A stretch of DNA of 58,171 nucleotides from Limosilactobacillus gorillae (GCF_001293735.1 NZ_BCAH01000016.1:1-58171); one strand, 5' to 3'; positions 1 to 11,519 are shown, counted from the stretch's first letter. Numbers and translations: made by a program. Notes: generated from the letters alone by a model not told the origin.

Positions 1-62
1 TCGGTGCGTAGTTGACTGGTACATCGCCCCCGACCTTACGGTAACGCTTTAAAGCAGGGGGC

Positions 63-1037
63 CTAGTAGTCCCCGTTTAAGATTGAGTTCTTAACGATTA
101 CGTAGTCGACCTTGGTGATTGACTCCAGATCGCGGCCCCCAGCGTAGGAAATCGAGGACTGGAGATCCTCCTCCATTTCAACGAGGGTGTCTTTAATGCT
201 GCCACGGTACGGAACCAGCATCTGTTTGCCTTCAACGTTACGGTAGGCGCCCTTTTGAACCTCAGAGGCAGAGCCCCAGTACTGCTTGTAGTGCTTACCG
301 TCGATGGTGATTAAGTTACCCGGTGATTCTTGGTGACCGGCCAGAAGGGAGCCGATCATGACCATGGTGGCCCCGAAGCGAACTGACTTAGCGATATCGC
401 CGTTGTGGCGGATCCCCCCGTCAGCGATCAACGGCTTGCGAGCCGCCTTGGAACACAGACGCAGGGCGGCTAACTGCCAGCCCCCGGTTCCAAAGCCAGT
501 TTTGAGCTTGGTGATGCAGGCCTTGCCTGGACCCACCCCAACCTTAGTGGCGTCGGCGCCGGCATTTTCAAGGTCCCGGACGGCTTCGGGGGTGGCAACG
601 TTGCCCGCCGTCAGGAAACTCGTCGGCAGCTGGTGCTTGATGTGTTGGATCATGGCGATCACGGAGTCAGAATGTCCGTGGGCAACGTCGATCGTAATGT
701 ACTCTGGCAGTAATTGTTCGTCTTTTAGCTGATTGATAAAGTCGTATTCACTGTCCTTGATTCCAACCGAAATCGAGGCAAACAGTCCCCTGTCGTGCAT
801 CCGTTTGATGAAGTCGGCCCGGTCGTCCGGGTTGAAGCGGTGCATGACGTAATAGTAGTCATTTTGGGCCAGCCAGACCGCTAATTCCTCATCAATCACT
901 GAGGCCATGTTGGCCGGAACGACGGGGATTTTGAAGGTTTTGGGGCCGAACTTAACCCGCGGGTCAGCTTCCTTCCTGCTCTTGATCACGCACTTGTTGG
1001 GGATCAGTTGAATGTCATCATAATCAAAAGTTTCCAT
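63..1037 (-). CDS. guaC: GMP reductase
   Basis: Reduces GMP to IMP with NADPH, returning guanine nucleotides to the purine branch point in the cytosol. The 324-residue protein has the short Firmicute GuaC form: it opens [13 protein letters not shown], carries VPANM near residue 40, and has the catalytic-cysteine loop [11 protein letters not shown] in mid-protein followed by a GG phosphate-binding segment ([14 protein letters not shown]). There are no CBS domains, which is normal for this family. An AGGT-type RBS precedes the ATG. It is divergent from purA, and the shared 200-bp intergenic region holds a perfect PurBox, so PurR control of both is likely. IMP dehydrogenase is the main alternative, but the length and the GKACITK loop favour GMP reductase. 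Confidence 0.93.
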   Translation of the reverse strand: METFDYDDIQLIPNKCVIKSRKEADPRVKFGPKTFKIPVVPANMASVIDEELAVWLAQNDYYYVMHRFNPDDRADFIKRMHDRGLFASISVGIKDSEYDFINQLKDEQLLPEYITIDVAHGHSDSVIAMIQHIKHQLPTSFLTAGNVATPEAVRDLENAGADATKVGVGPGKACITKLKTGFGTGGWQLAALRLCSKAARKPLIADGGIRHNGDIAKSVRFGATMVMIGSLLAGHQESPGNLITIDGKHYKQYWGSASEVQKGAYRNVEGKQMLVPYRGSIKDTLVEMEEDLQSSISYAGGRDLESITKVDYVIVKNSILNGDY

Positions 1038-1111
1038 CGGAATACCTCGCTTATAAAAGTGATTTGAAACCGTTAGTAACTATAGGCGAAATTTAGGGGG
1101 GCGTCAAGGAT

Positions 1112-1124
1112 AAAACCGAACAAT
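1112..1124 (+). promoter_or_regulatory. PurBox (PurR operator) between guaC and purA
   Basis: AAAACCGAACAAT fits the Gram-positive PurBox pattern AWWWCCGAACWWT at every position. It lies between the divergent purine genes guaC and purA. The usual second, inverted box is only weakly visible near 1146-1156. The match is direct; regulation by PurR is inferred. Confidence 0.7.
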
Positions 1125-1194
1125 TTTAGTAAACGTTAGGAAAAAGGTTCAGATGACCTCTTGCGTTTGGGAAGTTAATCCGGTAGTATCATAG

Positions 1195-2526
<1,332 letters not shown>

Positions 2527-2538
2527 TATATTTTTGAA

Positions 2539-2569
2539 GGGGCCTCACCATTTTGGTGGGGCCTTTTTG
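2539..2569 (+). terminator. Rho-independent terminator after purA
   Basis: GGCCTCACCA and TGGTGGGGCC form a 10-bp stem (one wobble) around a short T loop, followed by a T run, 14 bases after the purA stop. Confidence 0.85.
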
Positions 2570-2581
2570 TCCCTCCCAAAG

Positions 2582-2610
2582 TTGACACAGTTCCCGGCAC
2601 CGGTTATTAT
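2582..2610 (+). promoter_or_regulatory. Promoter of pyrR
   Basis: A TTGACA -35 box, a 17-bp spacer and a TATTAT -10 box lie immediately upstream of the PyrR attenuator. Confidence 0.75.
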
Positions 2611-2630
2611 AAAAACTAATAAGCAATGCC

Positions 2631-3271
<641 letters not shown>

Positions 3272-3281
3272 TAACTCACCG

Positions 3282-3368
3282 TTTAAGGAACTCCAGAGAG
3301 GGTGCAAGGGTGAAACAGGCCGCTAGATGGCCTAGTGACGGCTTCTCCCTGCTGGAGAAGCCGTTTTT
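3282..3368 (+). promoter_or_regulatory. PyrR RNA attenuator ahead of pyrF
   Basis: The loop at 3282-3309 (TTTAAGG, then CTCCAGAGAGG, then GCAAGG) is almost the textbook PyrR target. A perfect terminator hairpin, ACGGCTTCTCC / GGAGAAGCCGT, with a T run occupies 3338-3368, just before the pyrF RBS. It would attenuate pyrFE transcription when UMP is high. Confidence 0.85.
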
Positions 3369-3385
3369 ATTTAGGAGGAATCACC

Positions 3386-4111
3386 ATGCAACGTTTTGAA
3401 CCAATGGTTGCCGTCGATGTGGCAACTAAGCAGGCTGCCCTGCGTCTCTTTGACAAGCTGTCCAGTGATACCGAGCACCAGCCGATCGTTAAAATTGGCA
3501 TGGAGCTATACTACGCCTTTGGTCCCGGGATTGTGCGGGAGGCCAAGGGACGGGGCTTGAGCGTCTTTTTGGACCTCAAGCTCTACGATATCCCTAACAC
3601 TGTTGAACGAACAATGCGGGTCTTAGGAGCCCTGGGGGCCAGCTTTGTAACCACCCACGCTTCCGGGGGAACCGAGATGATGAAGGCGGCTAAGCGCGGC
3701 CTCCTGGCCGGGGCCGCTGCGGCTGGCCGACGCCAGCCCAAACTCTTAGCCGTGACCAAGCTGACCTCGATTGATGAACAGATCCTCCATGACGAACAGC
3801 GGGTTAGCGGGACCCTCCTTGAGGCCGTTCAAAACGCCGCTCACCTGACCGAATCAGCTGGCTTGGACGGGGTTATCTGTTCGGCCCAGGAGGTGTTGGC
3901 GATTCGCCAGGTCACCGGGCCAGACTTCTTGTGCGTAACCCCGGGAATTCGCTTGGACCTAGCCGAAAAGGATGACCAAAAGCGGGTTGTTGCCCCGGCG
4001 CAGGCCCGCGAGCTTGGAAGTAATGCGATCGTCGTTGGCCGCCCAATTACCCAAGCTAAGGATCCACTAAAGGCCTACAGGGAAATTCGCAACGACTTTA
4101 TGGAGGGTTAA
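3386..4111 (+). CDS. pyrF: Orotidine 5'-phosphate decarboxylase
   Basis: Decarboxylates OMP to UMP, the last step of de novo pyrimidine synthesis. The ATG at 3386 follows TTAGGAGGAATCACC, an ideal RBS. An ORF extension to 3335 runs through the terminator and is not used. The catalytic motif FLDLKLYDIPNT carries the Asp-Lys-Asp array, with a phosphate-binding GRPI near the C-terminus. At 241 residues it is of normal length. It is five bases upstream of pyrE, and the pair is controlled by the PyrR attenuator before it. Confidence 0.96.
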   Translation: MQRFEPMVAVDVATKQAALRLFDKLSSDTEHQPIVKIGMELYYAFGPGIVREAKGRGLSVFLDLKLYDIPNTVERTMRVLGALGASFVTTHASGGTEMMKAAKRGLLAGAAAAGRRQPKLLAVTKLTSIDEQILHDEQRVSGTLLEAVQNAAHLTESAGLDGVICSAQEVLAIRQVTGPDFLCVTPGIRLDLAEKDDQKRVVAPAQARELGSNAIVVGRPITQAKDPLKAYREIRNDFMEG

Positions 4112-4116
4112 GACAA

Positions 4117-4746
4117 ATGACAATTGCACAAACTGTTGCTAAAGACTTACTGAAGATCAAGGCCGTGACCCTACGTCCCGACCAGCCCTTTACCTGGGCC
4201 AGCGGGCTCAAGGCACCAATTTACACTGATAACCGGCTAACGATCTCTTACCCTCAGGTGCGGCGCGACATTTACCAGGGGATGAGTGAATTGATCCGCC
4301 AGTACTACGGTGACGCCGATGTCATCGCTGGAACGGCCACGGCTGGGATTCCCCACGCCGCCTGGGTCGCCGAGGAATTAGGCCTACCGCTGGTTTACGT
4401 GCGGGCTAAGCCTAAGGACCACGGCCAAGGCCGTCAGATTGAGGGGGCTTTTCCGCAGGGGGCCAAGGTTGTTGTGATCGACGACCTGTTGAGCACCGGC
4501 GGGTCGGTGTTAAACGCCGTTAAGGCTGTTCAAAACGCGAATGGTCAAGTTTTGGGTGTGGTGGCCGACTTTTCCTACCAGTTGCCAGTTTTAGATGAGA
4601 ACTTCCGGGCCGCAAATTTGACTTACCACACGGTGACCGACTACACGACGTTGATTGAGGTTGCCAAGCAAAACGATTTGATCACAAGCGATCAGGAGGC
4701 CTCCCTGCGTGCCTGGCGGAAGGACCCGCGCAACTGGCCGGAATAG
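4117..4746 (+). CDS. pyrE: Orotate phosphoribosyltransferase
   Basis: Transfers orotate onto PRPP to give OMP, feeding the adjacent PyrF. The PRPP-binding loop VVVIDDLLSTGGS lies at about residues 107-119, and FTWASGLKAPIYTDNR is the conserved N-terminal substrate region. The protein has 209 residues, which is normal. It ends the pyrFE unit and is followed by a terminator. No dihydroorotate dehydrogenase or earlier pathway gene is present in this window, so orotate must come from genes elsewhere or from uptake. Confidence 0.96.
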   Translation: MTIAQTVAKDLLKIKAVTLRPDQPFTWASGLKAPIYTDNRLTISYPQVRRDIYQGMSELIRQYYGDADVIAGTATAGIPHAAWVAEELGLPLVYVRAKPKDHGQGRQIEGAFPQGAKVVVIDDLLSTGGSVLNAVKAVQNANGQVLGVVADFSYQLPVLDENFRAANLTYHTVTDYTTLIEVAKQNDLITSDQEASLRAWRKDPRNWPE

Positions 4747-4777
4747 AAATAATGTAATAAAAATCTCTTAATACACC

Positions 4778-4812
4778 AAAAGGGCCGTGACGGTTTGTCA
4801 CAGCCCTTTTTT
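4778..4812 (+). terminator. Terminator after pyrE
   Basis: AAAGGGCCGTGAC, a short loop, then GTCACAGCCCTTTTTT: a strong stem with a GTGAC/GTCAC core and a T run. It belongs to a recurring terminator type in this window (see findings). Confidence 0.85.
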
Positions 4813-4845
4813 GGCCTTCTAGTTGATAATTAACGGAGCCAGCCG

Positions 4846-5235
4846 TTATTCTTTGAGGTATTTGCTACGGATCAAGAGCTCCCGGGAAGCCTGATCAGCG
4901 GGGCGCCACCCTTTGCTAAAGAGACGGCGGAAGTACATCTGGTTGTAGATCAGGGTAAATAACAGCGACGACCACGGAAAGCCCAGCAGCCAGGGCAGGT
5001 GAAAGACCATGCCGACTAAGAAGATGTTGGCGGCCGTAACGATGATCAAGGCAAAGTTATAGTAGTCACCCCGTAAAAGGGCCGGGAGGGGCCCAAACCA
5101 AAAGGTCGTCCAAGAGATACCAACCTTAGCGATCCGGATGTCGCCCTCATCGTTGGTCACCTTGGCGTAGTTCGGTGGGGTAGGGAGATTCTTTAAAAAG
5201 TCCTGATTGTTTTGGTTGCCAAATGGGTTTTGCAT
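4846..5235 (-). CDS. Small DUF2628-like membrane protein
   Basis: A 129-residue protein of unknown function. The ATG at 5235 follows AGGAGGGCGCC; the longer ORF start is rejected because it would include the RBS. A polar N-terminus rich in Asn and Gln is followed by two or three hydrophobic segments (about residues 55-105). The WTTFWFGPLPALLRGDY pattern and a C-terminal YNQMYFRRLFSKGWRPA resemble DUF2628 proteins, which are small inner-membrane proteins without an assigned role. It stands alone on the minus strand between pyrE and the gtf pair. The family call is by pattern only. Confidence 0.65.
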   Translation of the reverse strand: MQNPFGNQNNQDFLKNLPTPPNYAKVTNDEGDIRIAKVGISWTTFWFGPLPALLRGDYYNFALIIVTAANIFLVGMVFHLPWLLGFPWSSLLFTLIYNQMYFRRLFSKGWRPADQASRELLIRSKYLKE

Positions 5236-5378
5236 GGCGCCCTCCTTGTTGTTCTTAGGATATAATCTTATCACAAACCTGCCGTGACCCCCAATAATCT
5301 TCCCTCGACTGCACGGGTTTTGGCATCCATGTTAGAATGTAGCCAACCGCCGTTTTGACAATAGGAAGGACGACAAGC

Positions 5379-6917
5379 ATGTTATTTTTCTTCAATGATA
5401 ATATTCAAGAAAACAAGTCTGGGATTGAGCACGCCCAAATTAAGCGGCTAAATCTCTTTAAAAAATTTAATCAACCGGCCAAGATTGTAATTCGTCAGTA
5501 CTCAAACGAGTTACATAGCATCACCACCGCTGCCGGAATTGATGATCACGACCTGGTCAACTTATTTGACTACTTTCAGGAGTCCCGCCTGGTTGAACCA
5601 AAGAAGGTCACCCTGCAAGACATCAGCCTAAATCCCCGCTGGAAGCGGCGGGCCGACGGGGTTAGCTATAACTATTACGATGGTGACCGCCGGGTGGTCT
5701 ACGTTCGGCGCCACCAGCGCGATAAGCACGTGATGAACGTCCAGTACTTTGACCGCTTCGGCAAGCTGGTCAAGGTTAGCTGGTACGACAACCGGGGCTT
5801 CTTGTCAGTTGACCAGCTCTACGATTGGAGTAACCAGATCACGGTTCAAAACTACTTCACCCCAACCAAGCGTTTGGCAATGACGGCAACGACAACCCTG
5901 GACAAGCGCCAAAAAGAGACCACTGTCTACCACCTCTACGACTACCAGGGTCAAGACCTCCAGTTTACCAACTTTGATGAGCTGACCCGCTTTTTTTACG
6001 ACCAGATTGTCACCGACCGGAAGCTGACCGGGCCGGGGCCGGTCGGTTGCATCGTCGACCGCTCCTACGAGCTGAGCTGGGCGGTCTTGAATATGAAGAC
6101 GCGGGTCTTCCGGCTTTTGCAATTACACAACGACCACGTCAATAACCCAGCCGACATGCTTCATTCGCCGCTAAATTACAACTACGACTGGGGATTACGC
6201 CACCTGAGCGAGTGGGATGGGGTGATTACTTTAACCCCGTCCCAAAAGGTCGATGTCACCGACCGCTTTGGCAAGGTGGCCAAGAAGATTTACCGGGTCC
6301 CGGGGGCAATTGTGCCGGATGAGCGCCTAGCCGCTAAACACATCCCTATGAAAAAGCGCCATCGCCACGAGGTGATCGTGATCGCCCGGCTATCACCGGA
6401 AAAGCAGCAGGACCACCTGCTGGAAATCTGGCCCCAGGTGCTGGCGGCCGTCCCGGATGCCCAGCTAAACCTGTGGGGGTATTCCAACGATAATTTTGAC
6501 CAGAAGCTCAAGCAGCTGGTTAAGGACAAGCACCTGGAAAAGTCGGTTCACTTCCGCGGCTATACGACCAACGTCGGTAAGGTTGATGACGAGGCCCAGT
6601 TAATGGTGCTGCCGTCCAATGCCGAGGGCCTGCCGCTGTCCTTAGTGGAGGGACAATCCCATGGGTTGCCGATCGTGGCCAACGACATCAAGTATGGACC
6701 GCGCGACATCATCGTTGACGGTCAGGACGGGACCCTAACGAAAAATGGTGACAAGCAGGGTCTGGCTAAGGCGGTTATCGACCTCTTACAAGACGATGAC
6801 AAGCGTCAGGCGTATAGCGACCAGGCTTATAAGGACAGTGAGCGCTATTCGGAGGCCAATGTGATGAAGCTGTGGCAAGAAATTATTGATGACATGAATG
6901 AAGGGGCGGTGAAATAA
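5379..6917 (+). CDS. gtf1: Protein/teichoic acid glycosyltransferase, catalytic subunit (GtfA/Gtf1 type)
   Basis: A GT4-like glycosyltransferase of 512 residues, the size of GtfA of accessory Sec loci and of the Lactiplantibacillus plantarum Gtf1/TagE proteins, which glycosylate surface proteins or poly(glycerol phosphate). The ATG at 5379 follows GGAAGGA. The N-terminal half (about 1-290) is the characteristic beta-rich extension; the C-terminal half is a GT-B donor domain with VIARLSPEKQQDHL and an intact EX7E acceptor (EGLPLSLVE, then GQSHGLP). Its stop overlaps the start of a paralogue by one base, implying a two-subunit enzyme. No secA2 or serine-rich repeat protein is visible here, so the acceptor is unknown. 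Confidence 0.8.
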   Translation: MLFFFNDNIQENKSGIEHAQIKRLNLFKKFNQPAKIVIRQYSNELHSITTAAGIDDHDLVNLFDYFQESRLVEPKKVTLQDISLNPRWKRRADGVSYNYYDGDRRVVYVRRHQRDKHVMNVQYFDRFGKLVKVSWYDNRGFLSVDQLYDWSNQITVQNYFTPTKRLAMTATTTLDKRQKETTVYHLYDYQGQDLQFTNFDELTRFFYDQIVTDRKLTGPGPVGCIVDRSYELSWAVLNMKTRVFRLLQLHNDHVNNPADMLHSPLNYNYDWGLRHLSEWDGVITLTPSQKVDVTDRFGKVAKKIYRVPGAIVPDERLAAKHIPMKKRHRHEVIVIARLSPEKQQDHLLEIWPQVLAAVPDAQLNLWGYSNDNFDQKLKQLVKDKHLEKSVHFRGYTTNVGKVDDEAQLMVLPSNAEGLPLSLVEGQSHGLPIVANDIKYGPRDIIVDGQDGTLTKNGDKQGLAKAVIDLLQDDDKRQAYSDQAYKDSERYSEANVMKLWQEIIDDMNEGAVK

Positions 6918-8413
6918 TGGATTTCTTCGTTAACCAATACCTGTTAACTAAAAACTCGAGCATTGAACACGCCGAAATGAAGCGCCTGGCCCTCTTTAAC
7001 AACCACCAGGAGGGCGAAGCGAAGCTGTTAACCCAGGACTTCGCCCCTAACTTTGATCAGACCTTAGAGCGGTTTGGGTTAAAGCGCAGCGCCGTTATCA
7101 ACATGTTTGACTTCTTTGCGGGGACCACTGACTACGTGGGCGCTCCCCTGAAGGTCAGCCAGCTGGCCTACGATGGTGACCTGCAGATGGGAACCGGGAA
7201 TAACTTCCGTGAGCTGCGGCGGGGGAGCCGGCTGGTTGCCGAGGTCCACTTCATTGGCGGGACCGTCGCGCAGGTCGGTAACGTTGATTACTTCGACGAC
7301 GCCGGGAACCTAACCCTACGCCAAATTTATGACCTGCGGGGCTTTTTAGCGGTCAATCAGTACTACGGCCGGGCCGGGGAGCTCTTCTACGAGCGCTACA
7401 ATCGGCCGGATGGCACCGTCTATTTGGAACGCTATTACGTTCAGTCGACCGAAAACACGCCGATCAATTCCTTAAACATCCTAAAGGACTACCAGGGTCA
7501 GGACCGCTTCTTTACCGACCAGGAGGGGCTGTTTACCTACTTTTTAGACGAGGTCAACCGCGCCTTTGGCGAAAATAACCGCTTCTTCACTGACCGGCCG
7601 GCGATGGCGATCAACCCAATCTTGAACATGGCCACCAAGGTCAAGCGCTACCTGTGGCTGGCCATGCGGGCGGCTGCTGACGGTCAGGACCTGCAAACGG
7701 GGAACCTGGACCCGATGCTCGTCGCCGCCTTACAGCACAGCCGGAAGTGGGCCGGGGTGGTAGTTGCCACTGAAGACCAGGCTGCCGACCTTGCCGCGCG
7801 CTTGCCGAAGGGTCTGAAGTGCTACGTGGTTAACAACGCCCCGGTTAAGACCGACTGGCCGGTGGTGAAGATGAGCGACCGAACCGCCCAGTCCGTGATT
7901 GCCGTGGGCCGGCTGGGGACTGATAAGCAGACCGACCAGCTGATTGACGTCTTCAAGCGGGTGCACACCGCCCTGCCAAAGGCGACGCTTACCTTCTACG
8001 GCTACGGTAACGCGGCCGACATGCAGGCCTACAAGGACCAGGTTAAGGCCGCCAACTTAGAAGGGGTGATTACCTTTGCCGACTACGTGGTTGATGTCGA
8101 TGCCGTTTACGATCGGGCTAGCCTCCTGGTTGATGCTAGTCGGATCGATGCCCAGCCGCTGGCAATGGCCGAGGCCCTCTCCCATGGGGTGCCGGTTGTC
8201 AGCTATGACTATGCCTACGGTCCCCGGGAGCTGATCAAGCCTGGTAAGAATGGCGAGTTGGTGCCGCTGGGGAACCGGGCGGCCCTGGCCGAGGCGATTG
8301 TAAAACTCATAAGCGACCCAGCCCTGTTACAGGAGTACAGTACGGCGGCTTACGAGAACCTCGCCCCGATCAGCGAAGCGACGACTTGGCGGCAGTGGCA
8401 GGCCGTCAAATAG
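6917..8413 (+). CDS. gtf2: Glycosyltransferase partner subunit (GtfB/Gtf2 type)
   Basis: A 498-residue paralogue of the preceding Gtf, translationally coupled through an ATAATGG overlap. The architecture is the same: an N-terminal beta-rich region, then a GT-B half with VIAVGRLGTDKQTDQL. In the donor-site motif the first glutamate of EX7E is replaced by Asp (DAQPLAMAE), whereas the upstream copy keeps it. In GtfA-GtfB systems the second subunit is a non-catalytic chaperone that binds acceptor protein; the degenerate motif fits that role. Whether it keeps any activity cannot be judged from sequence. Confidence 0.77.
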   Translation: MDFFVNQYLLTKNSSIEHAEMKRLALFNNHQEGEAKLLTQDFAPNFDQTLERFGLKRSAVINMFDFFAGTTDYVGAPLKVSQLAYDGDLQMGTGNNFRELRRGSRLVAEVHFIGGTVAQVGNVDYFDDAGNLTLRQIYDLRGFLAVNQYYGRAGELFYERYNRPDGTVYLERYYVQSTENTPINSLNILKDYQGQDRFFTDQEGLFTYFLDEVNRAFGENNRFFTDRPAMAINPILNMATKVKRYLWLAMRAAADGQDLQTGNLDPMLVAALQHSRKWAGVVVATEDQAADLAARLPKGLKCYVVNNAPVKTDWPVVKMSDRTAQSVIAVGRLGTDKQTDQLIDVFKRVHTALPKATLTFYGYGNAADMQAYKDQVKAANLEGVITFADYVVDVDAVYDRASLLVDASRIDAQPLAMAEALSHGVPVVSYDYAYGPRELIKPGKNGELVPLGNRAALAEAIVKLISDPALLQEYSTAAYENLAPISEATTWRQWQAVK

Positions 8414-8451
8414 GGGCGTTAAAAGTTTATTCAAAAATTCTGAGAAAATCG

Positions 8452-8479
8452 TTGACAAAAATTAGAGATCCCTTATAAT
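8452..8479 (+). promoter_or_regulatory. Promoter of the met T-box operon
   Basis: TTGACA, 16-bp spacer, TATAAT, directly upstream of the T-box leader of metQNI. Confidence 0.85.
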
Positions 8480-8489
8480 TGACCATAAC

Positions 8490-8770
8490 AAATTAATCGA
8501 ACGCTAAAACATATCGAAAAGCAGAGTAATCGCGAGCGGCTAGCAAGAGAGTTTCCGGGTGGTGGAAGGAAACAGCTTAAGGCGGTGAAGATGGGCTTGG
8601 AATGGCACTGGCGATAGTTAGCCGGTGACGGAGTTGCACACGTTATCAGTGCAGGGTAATTCCCTTGGGAGTAACCCGCAGAGGCCACTTGCCGTGAGGG
8701 AGTGGTAAATTAAGGTGGTAACGCGAAGCACTCGTCCTTGATCATAACGATCAGGGCGGGTGCTTTTTTT
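8490..8770 (+). promoter_or_regulatory. T-box riboswitch, methionine-specific, for metQNI
   Basis: Stem I has the S-turn AGTA facing GAA, an AAGAGAG bulge and a GGTGGTGGAAGG distal arm. The specifier after GAAG is ATG (8591-8593), supported by pairing of ATCGC with GCGGT next to the S-turn. The T-box core AAGGTGGTAACGCG is at 8712-8725; its TGGT bulge pairs with an A-discriminator tRNA, as tRNA-Met has. A terminator hairpin with a T run is at 8727-8769. Uncharged tRNA-Met should therefore allow readthrough. Confidence 0.88.
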
Positions 8771-8821
8771 GATGGTTGGACCCGTTCGAGAAGATTAATG
8801 GAAAGAAGAGGGAGCATCATT

Positions 8822-9667
8822 ATGAAGAAGAAGAGAAACTGGATTATTGCGGCCGTGGTGGTCGTTGTCTTACTCGTCATTGGCTGGTTCTCATTCGGCT
8901 ACGGTTCTGGCGGCAGCAACAAAACGGTCACCGTTGGGGTGGTTGGTCAAACCAACCAGGATGAAGCCGTTTGGAAGGAAGTTTCCAAGATTGCCAAGGA
9001 TAAGTACGGCGTTACCGTTAAGATCAGGAACTTCTCCGATTACAACCAGCCTAATAAGGCCCTGCAAAACGGTGACGTTGACTTAAACGCCTTCCAACAC
9101 CAGGCCTTCTTAGACGCCTGGAACAAGGCTAACAAGGGGAGCCTGGTGTCAATTGGGAAGACCTTCATCACCCCAATTCACCTCTACTCCAAAAAGGTAA
9201 CCGACGTTAAGAACATCGCCGATGGGGCAACGATTGCCGTGCCAAATGATGCCTCTAACGAATCGCGGGCCCTGTTCTTGCTTAAGAACGCTGGTTTGAT
9301 CACCTTAAAGACCAGCGCCGGCAGCTTAGCCACGGTTAAGGATATCAAGGACAACCCAAAGAACATCAAGATTAAAGAAATTGCCGCTGAACAAACGGCC
9401 CGGACCTTAGATGACGTTGACGCCGCCGTGGTTAACACTAACTACGCCATGGCCGCTAAGTTATCGGATAAGAACATCATCTACACGGAACCAGTTAATA
9501 AGGACTCCGAACAGTGGATTAACATCATCGCCGCTAAGAAGTCCAAAGCAGACACCAAAGCCTACAAGGACGTTGTGAAGGCTTACCAAACGGCTCAAGT
9601 TAAGAAGGTTATCAAGGACCAATTCGGCGATAAGGAAATTCCAGCCTGGAACTTAAAGCTTAAGTAA
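8822..9667 (+). CDS. metQ: Methionine ABC transporter substrate-binding protein
   Basis: A NlpA/MetQ-family extracellular binding protein of 281 residues for methionine (L- or D-) import. The start at 8822 follows GAGGGAG; the upstream in-frame ORF lies in the T-box terminator. The N-terminus is [11 protein letters not shown] plus a Val/Leu-rich helix, but there is no cysteine at the end of the helix, so no lipobox is visible and the protein is probably held by the uncleaved helix or released. Domain marks include [12 protein letters not shown], the [14 protein letters not shown] region and IPAWNLKLK at the end. It is followed by metN and metI under the Met T-box. Confidence 0.9.
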   Translation: MKKKRNWIIAAVVVVVLLVIGWFSFGYGSGGSNKTVTVGVVGQTNQDEAVWKEVSKIAKDKYGVTVKIRNFSDYNQPNKALQNGDVDLNAFQHQAFLDAWNKANKGSLVSIGKTFITPIHLYSKKVTDVKNIADGATIAVPNDASNESRALFLLKNAGLITLKTSAGSLATVKDIKDNPKNIKIKEIAAEQTARTLDDVDAAVVNTNYAMAAKLSDKNIIYTEPVNKDSEQWINIIAAKKSKADTKAYKDVVKAYQTAQVKKVIKDQFGDKEIPAWNLKLK

Positions 9668-9693
9668 CACCTAAAGAAAGCGTGAGGGAGAAT

Positions 9694-10758
9694 ATGGCAG
9701 ACGTTATTTCATTAGACCACATTGATGTGACTTTTCCTCAAAAGAAGGGGGACCCCGTCCGAGCCGTTTCAGACGTCAACTTGCACGTTGAAAAGGGCGA
9801 TATTTACGGAGTGGTTGGTTACTCGGGGGCTGGGAAGTCGACCCTCGTTCGGACAATCAATCTCTTGCAAAAGCCAAGTGAAGGAACGGTCACCGTTAGC
9901 GGGACGGTCCTGTTTAAGGATCACACCCAACAGGTTAGCAACGCTGAGTTACAGGAAAAGCGCCGCAACATTGGGATGATCTTTCAGCACTTTAACCTTT
10001 TGAATGAGACAACCGTCGTGGATAACGTCTTGTTTGCCCTGAAGCACGCGAAGCTTAAGGATAAGGAGGCCCAGGAAAAGGCCATGAACCTGCTGGAATT
10101 AGTGGGGTTAAAGGATAAGGCCCAGGCCTTTCCAGTGCAGCTATCCGGTGGGGAACAGCAACGGGTAGCCATCGCCCGGGCCCTGGCTAACGACCCGGAA
10201 ATCCTGATCTCAGACGAGGCCACCAGCGCTTTAGACCCACGCACGACCAACCAGATTTTGGACCTCTTGCGTGACTTGAATAAGAAGTTGGGGCTAACGA
10301 TCGTCTTGATCACCCACGAAATGGACGCCGTCAAGCGGGTTGCCAACAAGATCGCCGTTATGCAGCACGGGGTAATCATCGAACAGGGAAGCCTGCGCGA
10401 CATCTACTTACGTCCTAAACAGGAGCTAACCCGGCAGTTTGTCGGCGGATCCTTAGCCGCCATCGAAACCTTACGGGCCTTCAACCTCGGCACGCTGGAT
10501 GAAAACGAGCGCCTTTACCAGCTGGTCTTTTCGGCTAAGACGGTTACCAAGTCAATCATCTTAGAGCTCTACCGGCAAAGCGGGGTCGACGTATCGATGC
10601 TGTATGGGAACATTGAAGTCTTGGGCGATGAACCAGTCGGGACCCTCTTCGTGATTGTGACCGGCGATCACCAGCAGCAGGATAGCGCCCTCCAGTTCTT
10701 GAAGGATAGCCAAGTGGAAGTAACACAGATTAATGATCGGGGGATTTGGAATGACTAG
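9694..10758 (+). CDS. metN: Methionine ABC transporter ATP-binding protein
   Basis: The ATPase of the MetNIQ importer. It has 354 residues from the ATG at 9694, which follows GAGGGAG. The Walker A motif GYSGAGKST, signature LSGGEQQR and Walker [13 protein letters not shown] are intact. The C-terminal 90 residues form the NIL (ACT-like) domain that in MetN binds methionine and mediates transinhibition. It overlaps metI by eight bases and follows metQ by 26 bases, so the three genes are one transcript. Confidence 0.95.
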   Translation: MADVISLDHIDVTFPQKKGDPVRAVSDVNLHVEKGDIYGVVGYSGAGKSTLVRTINLLQKPSEGTVTVSGTVLFKDHTQQVSNAELQEKRRNIGMIFQHFNLLNETTVVDNVLFALKHAKLKDKEAQEKAMNLLELVGLKDKAQAFPVQLSGGEQQRVAIARALANDPEILISDEATSALDPRTTNQILDLLRDLNKKLGLTIVLITHEMDAVKRVANKIAVMQHGVIIEQGSLRDIYLRPKQELTRQFVGGSLAAIETLRAFNLGTLDENERLYQLVFSAKTVTKSIILELYRQSGVDVSMLYGNIEVLGDEPVGTLFVIVTGDHQQQDSALQFLKDSQVEVTQINDRGIWND

Positions 10759-11452
10759 TTTCTTAACACAGTACATGCCTAACGTGGTTCAACTCGGCTG
10801 GACCGGCGACACCGGGTGGGGAACGTCGATCGTCCAGACCCTGTACATGACCTTTTGGCCGGCAATCTTCGGCGGGATCCTGGGATTAATTTTTGGGGTC
10901 ATTCTGGTAATCACCAAACCGGGGGGGATCCTAGCAAACGGCTTTTGGTTTGGCCTTTGTGATAAGGTGGTCTCGGTTTTCCGGGCAATCCCCTTTATCA
11001 TCCTGTTGGCCTTCATCGCCCCGTTCACCCAGCTTTTAGTCGGCACCCAGATCGGGATGACGGCCGCCCTGGTGCCCCTGTCGTTAGGGGTCTTCCCCTT
11101 CTTTGCCCGTCAGGTTCAGGTGGCCTTAGAATCCGTGGATAGTGGTAAGGTTGAGGCCGCCCAAGCCCTGGGGGCCACCAACACCGATATCATTTTTGAC
11201 GTCTACCTTCGCGAGGCCCGCTCCGAACTGGTCCGGGTTTCCACGGTAACGTTGATTTCTTTAATCGGCCTGACCGCTATGGCGGGGGCAATTGGGGCCG
11301 GGGGATTAGGGAACACCGCCATCTCTTACGGCTACAATCGCTTTAATAATGATGTCACCTTGGTAGCGACCATCTTGGTCTTGTTGCTAGTTCTGATCGT
11401 CCAACTGGTCGGGGACTGGCTGGCAAAGCGCTTAAATCACCAAGCACGCTAA
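10751..11452 (+). CDS. metI: Methionine ABC transporter permease
   Basis: The membrane subunit of MetNIQ, 233 residues, with about five transmembrane helices. The BPD_transp_1 EAA loop is visible as [16 protein letters not shown]. The start at 10751 overlaps the metN stop; the ORF extension to 10733 lies inside metN and has no separate RBS. A strong terminator 20 bases downstream ends the operon. Confidence 0.94.
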   Translation: MTSFLTQYMPNVVQLGWTGDTGWGTSIVQTLYMTFWPAIFGGILGLIFGVILVITKPGGILANGFWFGLCDKVVSVFRAIPFIILLAFIAPFTQLLVGTQIGMTAALVPLSLGVFPFFARQVQVALESVDSGKVEAAQALGATNTDIIFDVYLREARSELVRVSTVTLISLIGLTAMAGAIGAGGLGNTAISYGYNRFNNDVTLVATILVLLLVLIVQLVGDWLAKRLNHQAR

Positions 11453-11470
11453 ACAATGCCATAATAAGTC

Positions 11471-11506
11471 AAGCGGGGCGAAACCACGGTTTCGCCCCGC
11501 TTTTTT
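11471..11506 (+). terminator. Terminator of metQNI
   Basis: AAGCGGGGCGAAACC / GGTTTCGCCCCGCTT stem with an AC loop and a T run. Confidence 0.92.
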
Positions 11507-11519
11507 AAGGAGGAAGCAG

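Noticed and set aside
8602-8606. ATGG in GGAATGGCAC as specifier of the Met T-box
   Set aside because: First considered as GAA-T-GGC or ATG, but the S-turn pairing ATCGC/GCGGT places the specifier at 8591-8593 (ATG) instead.
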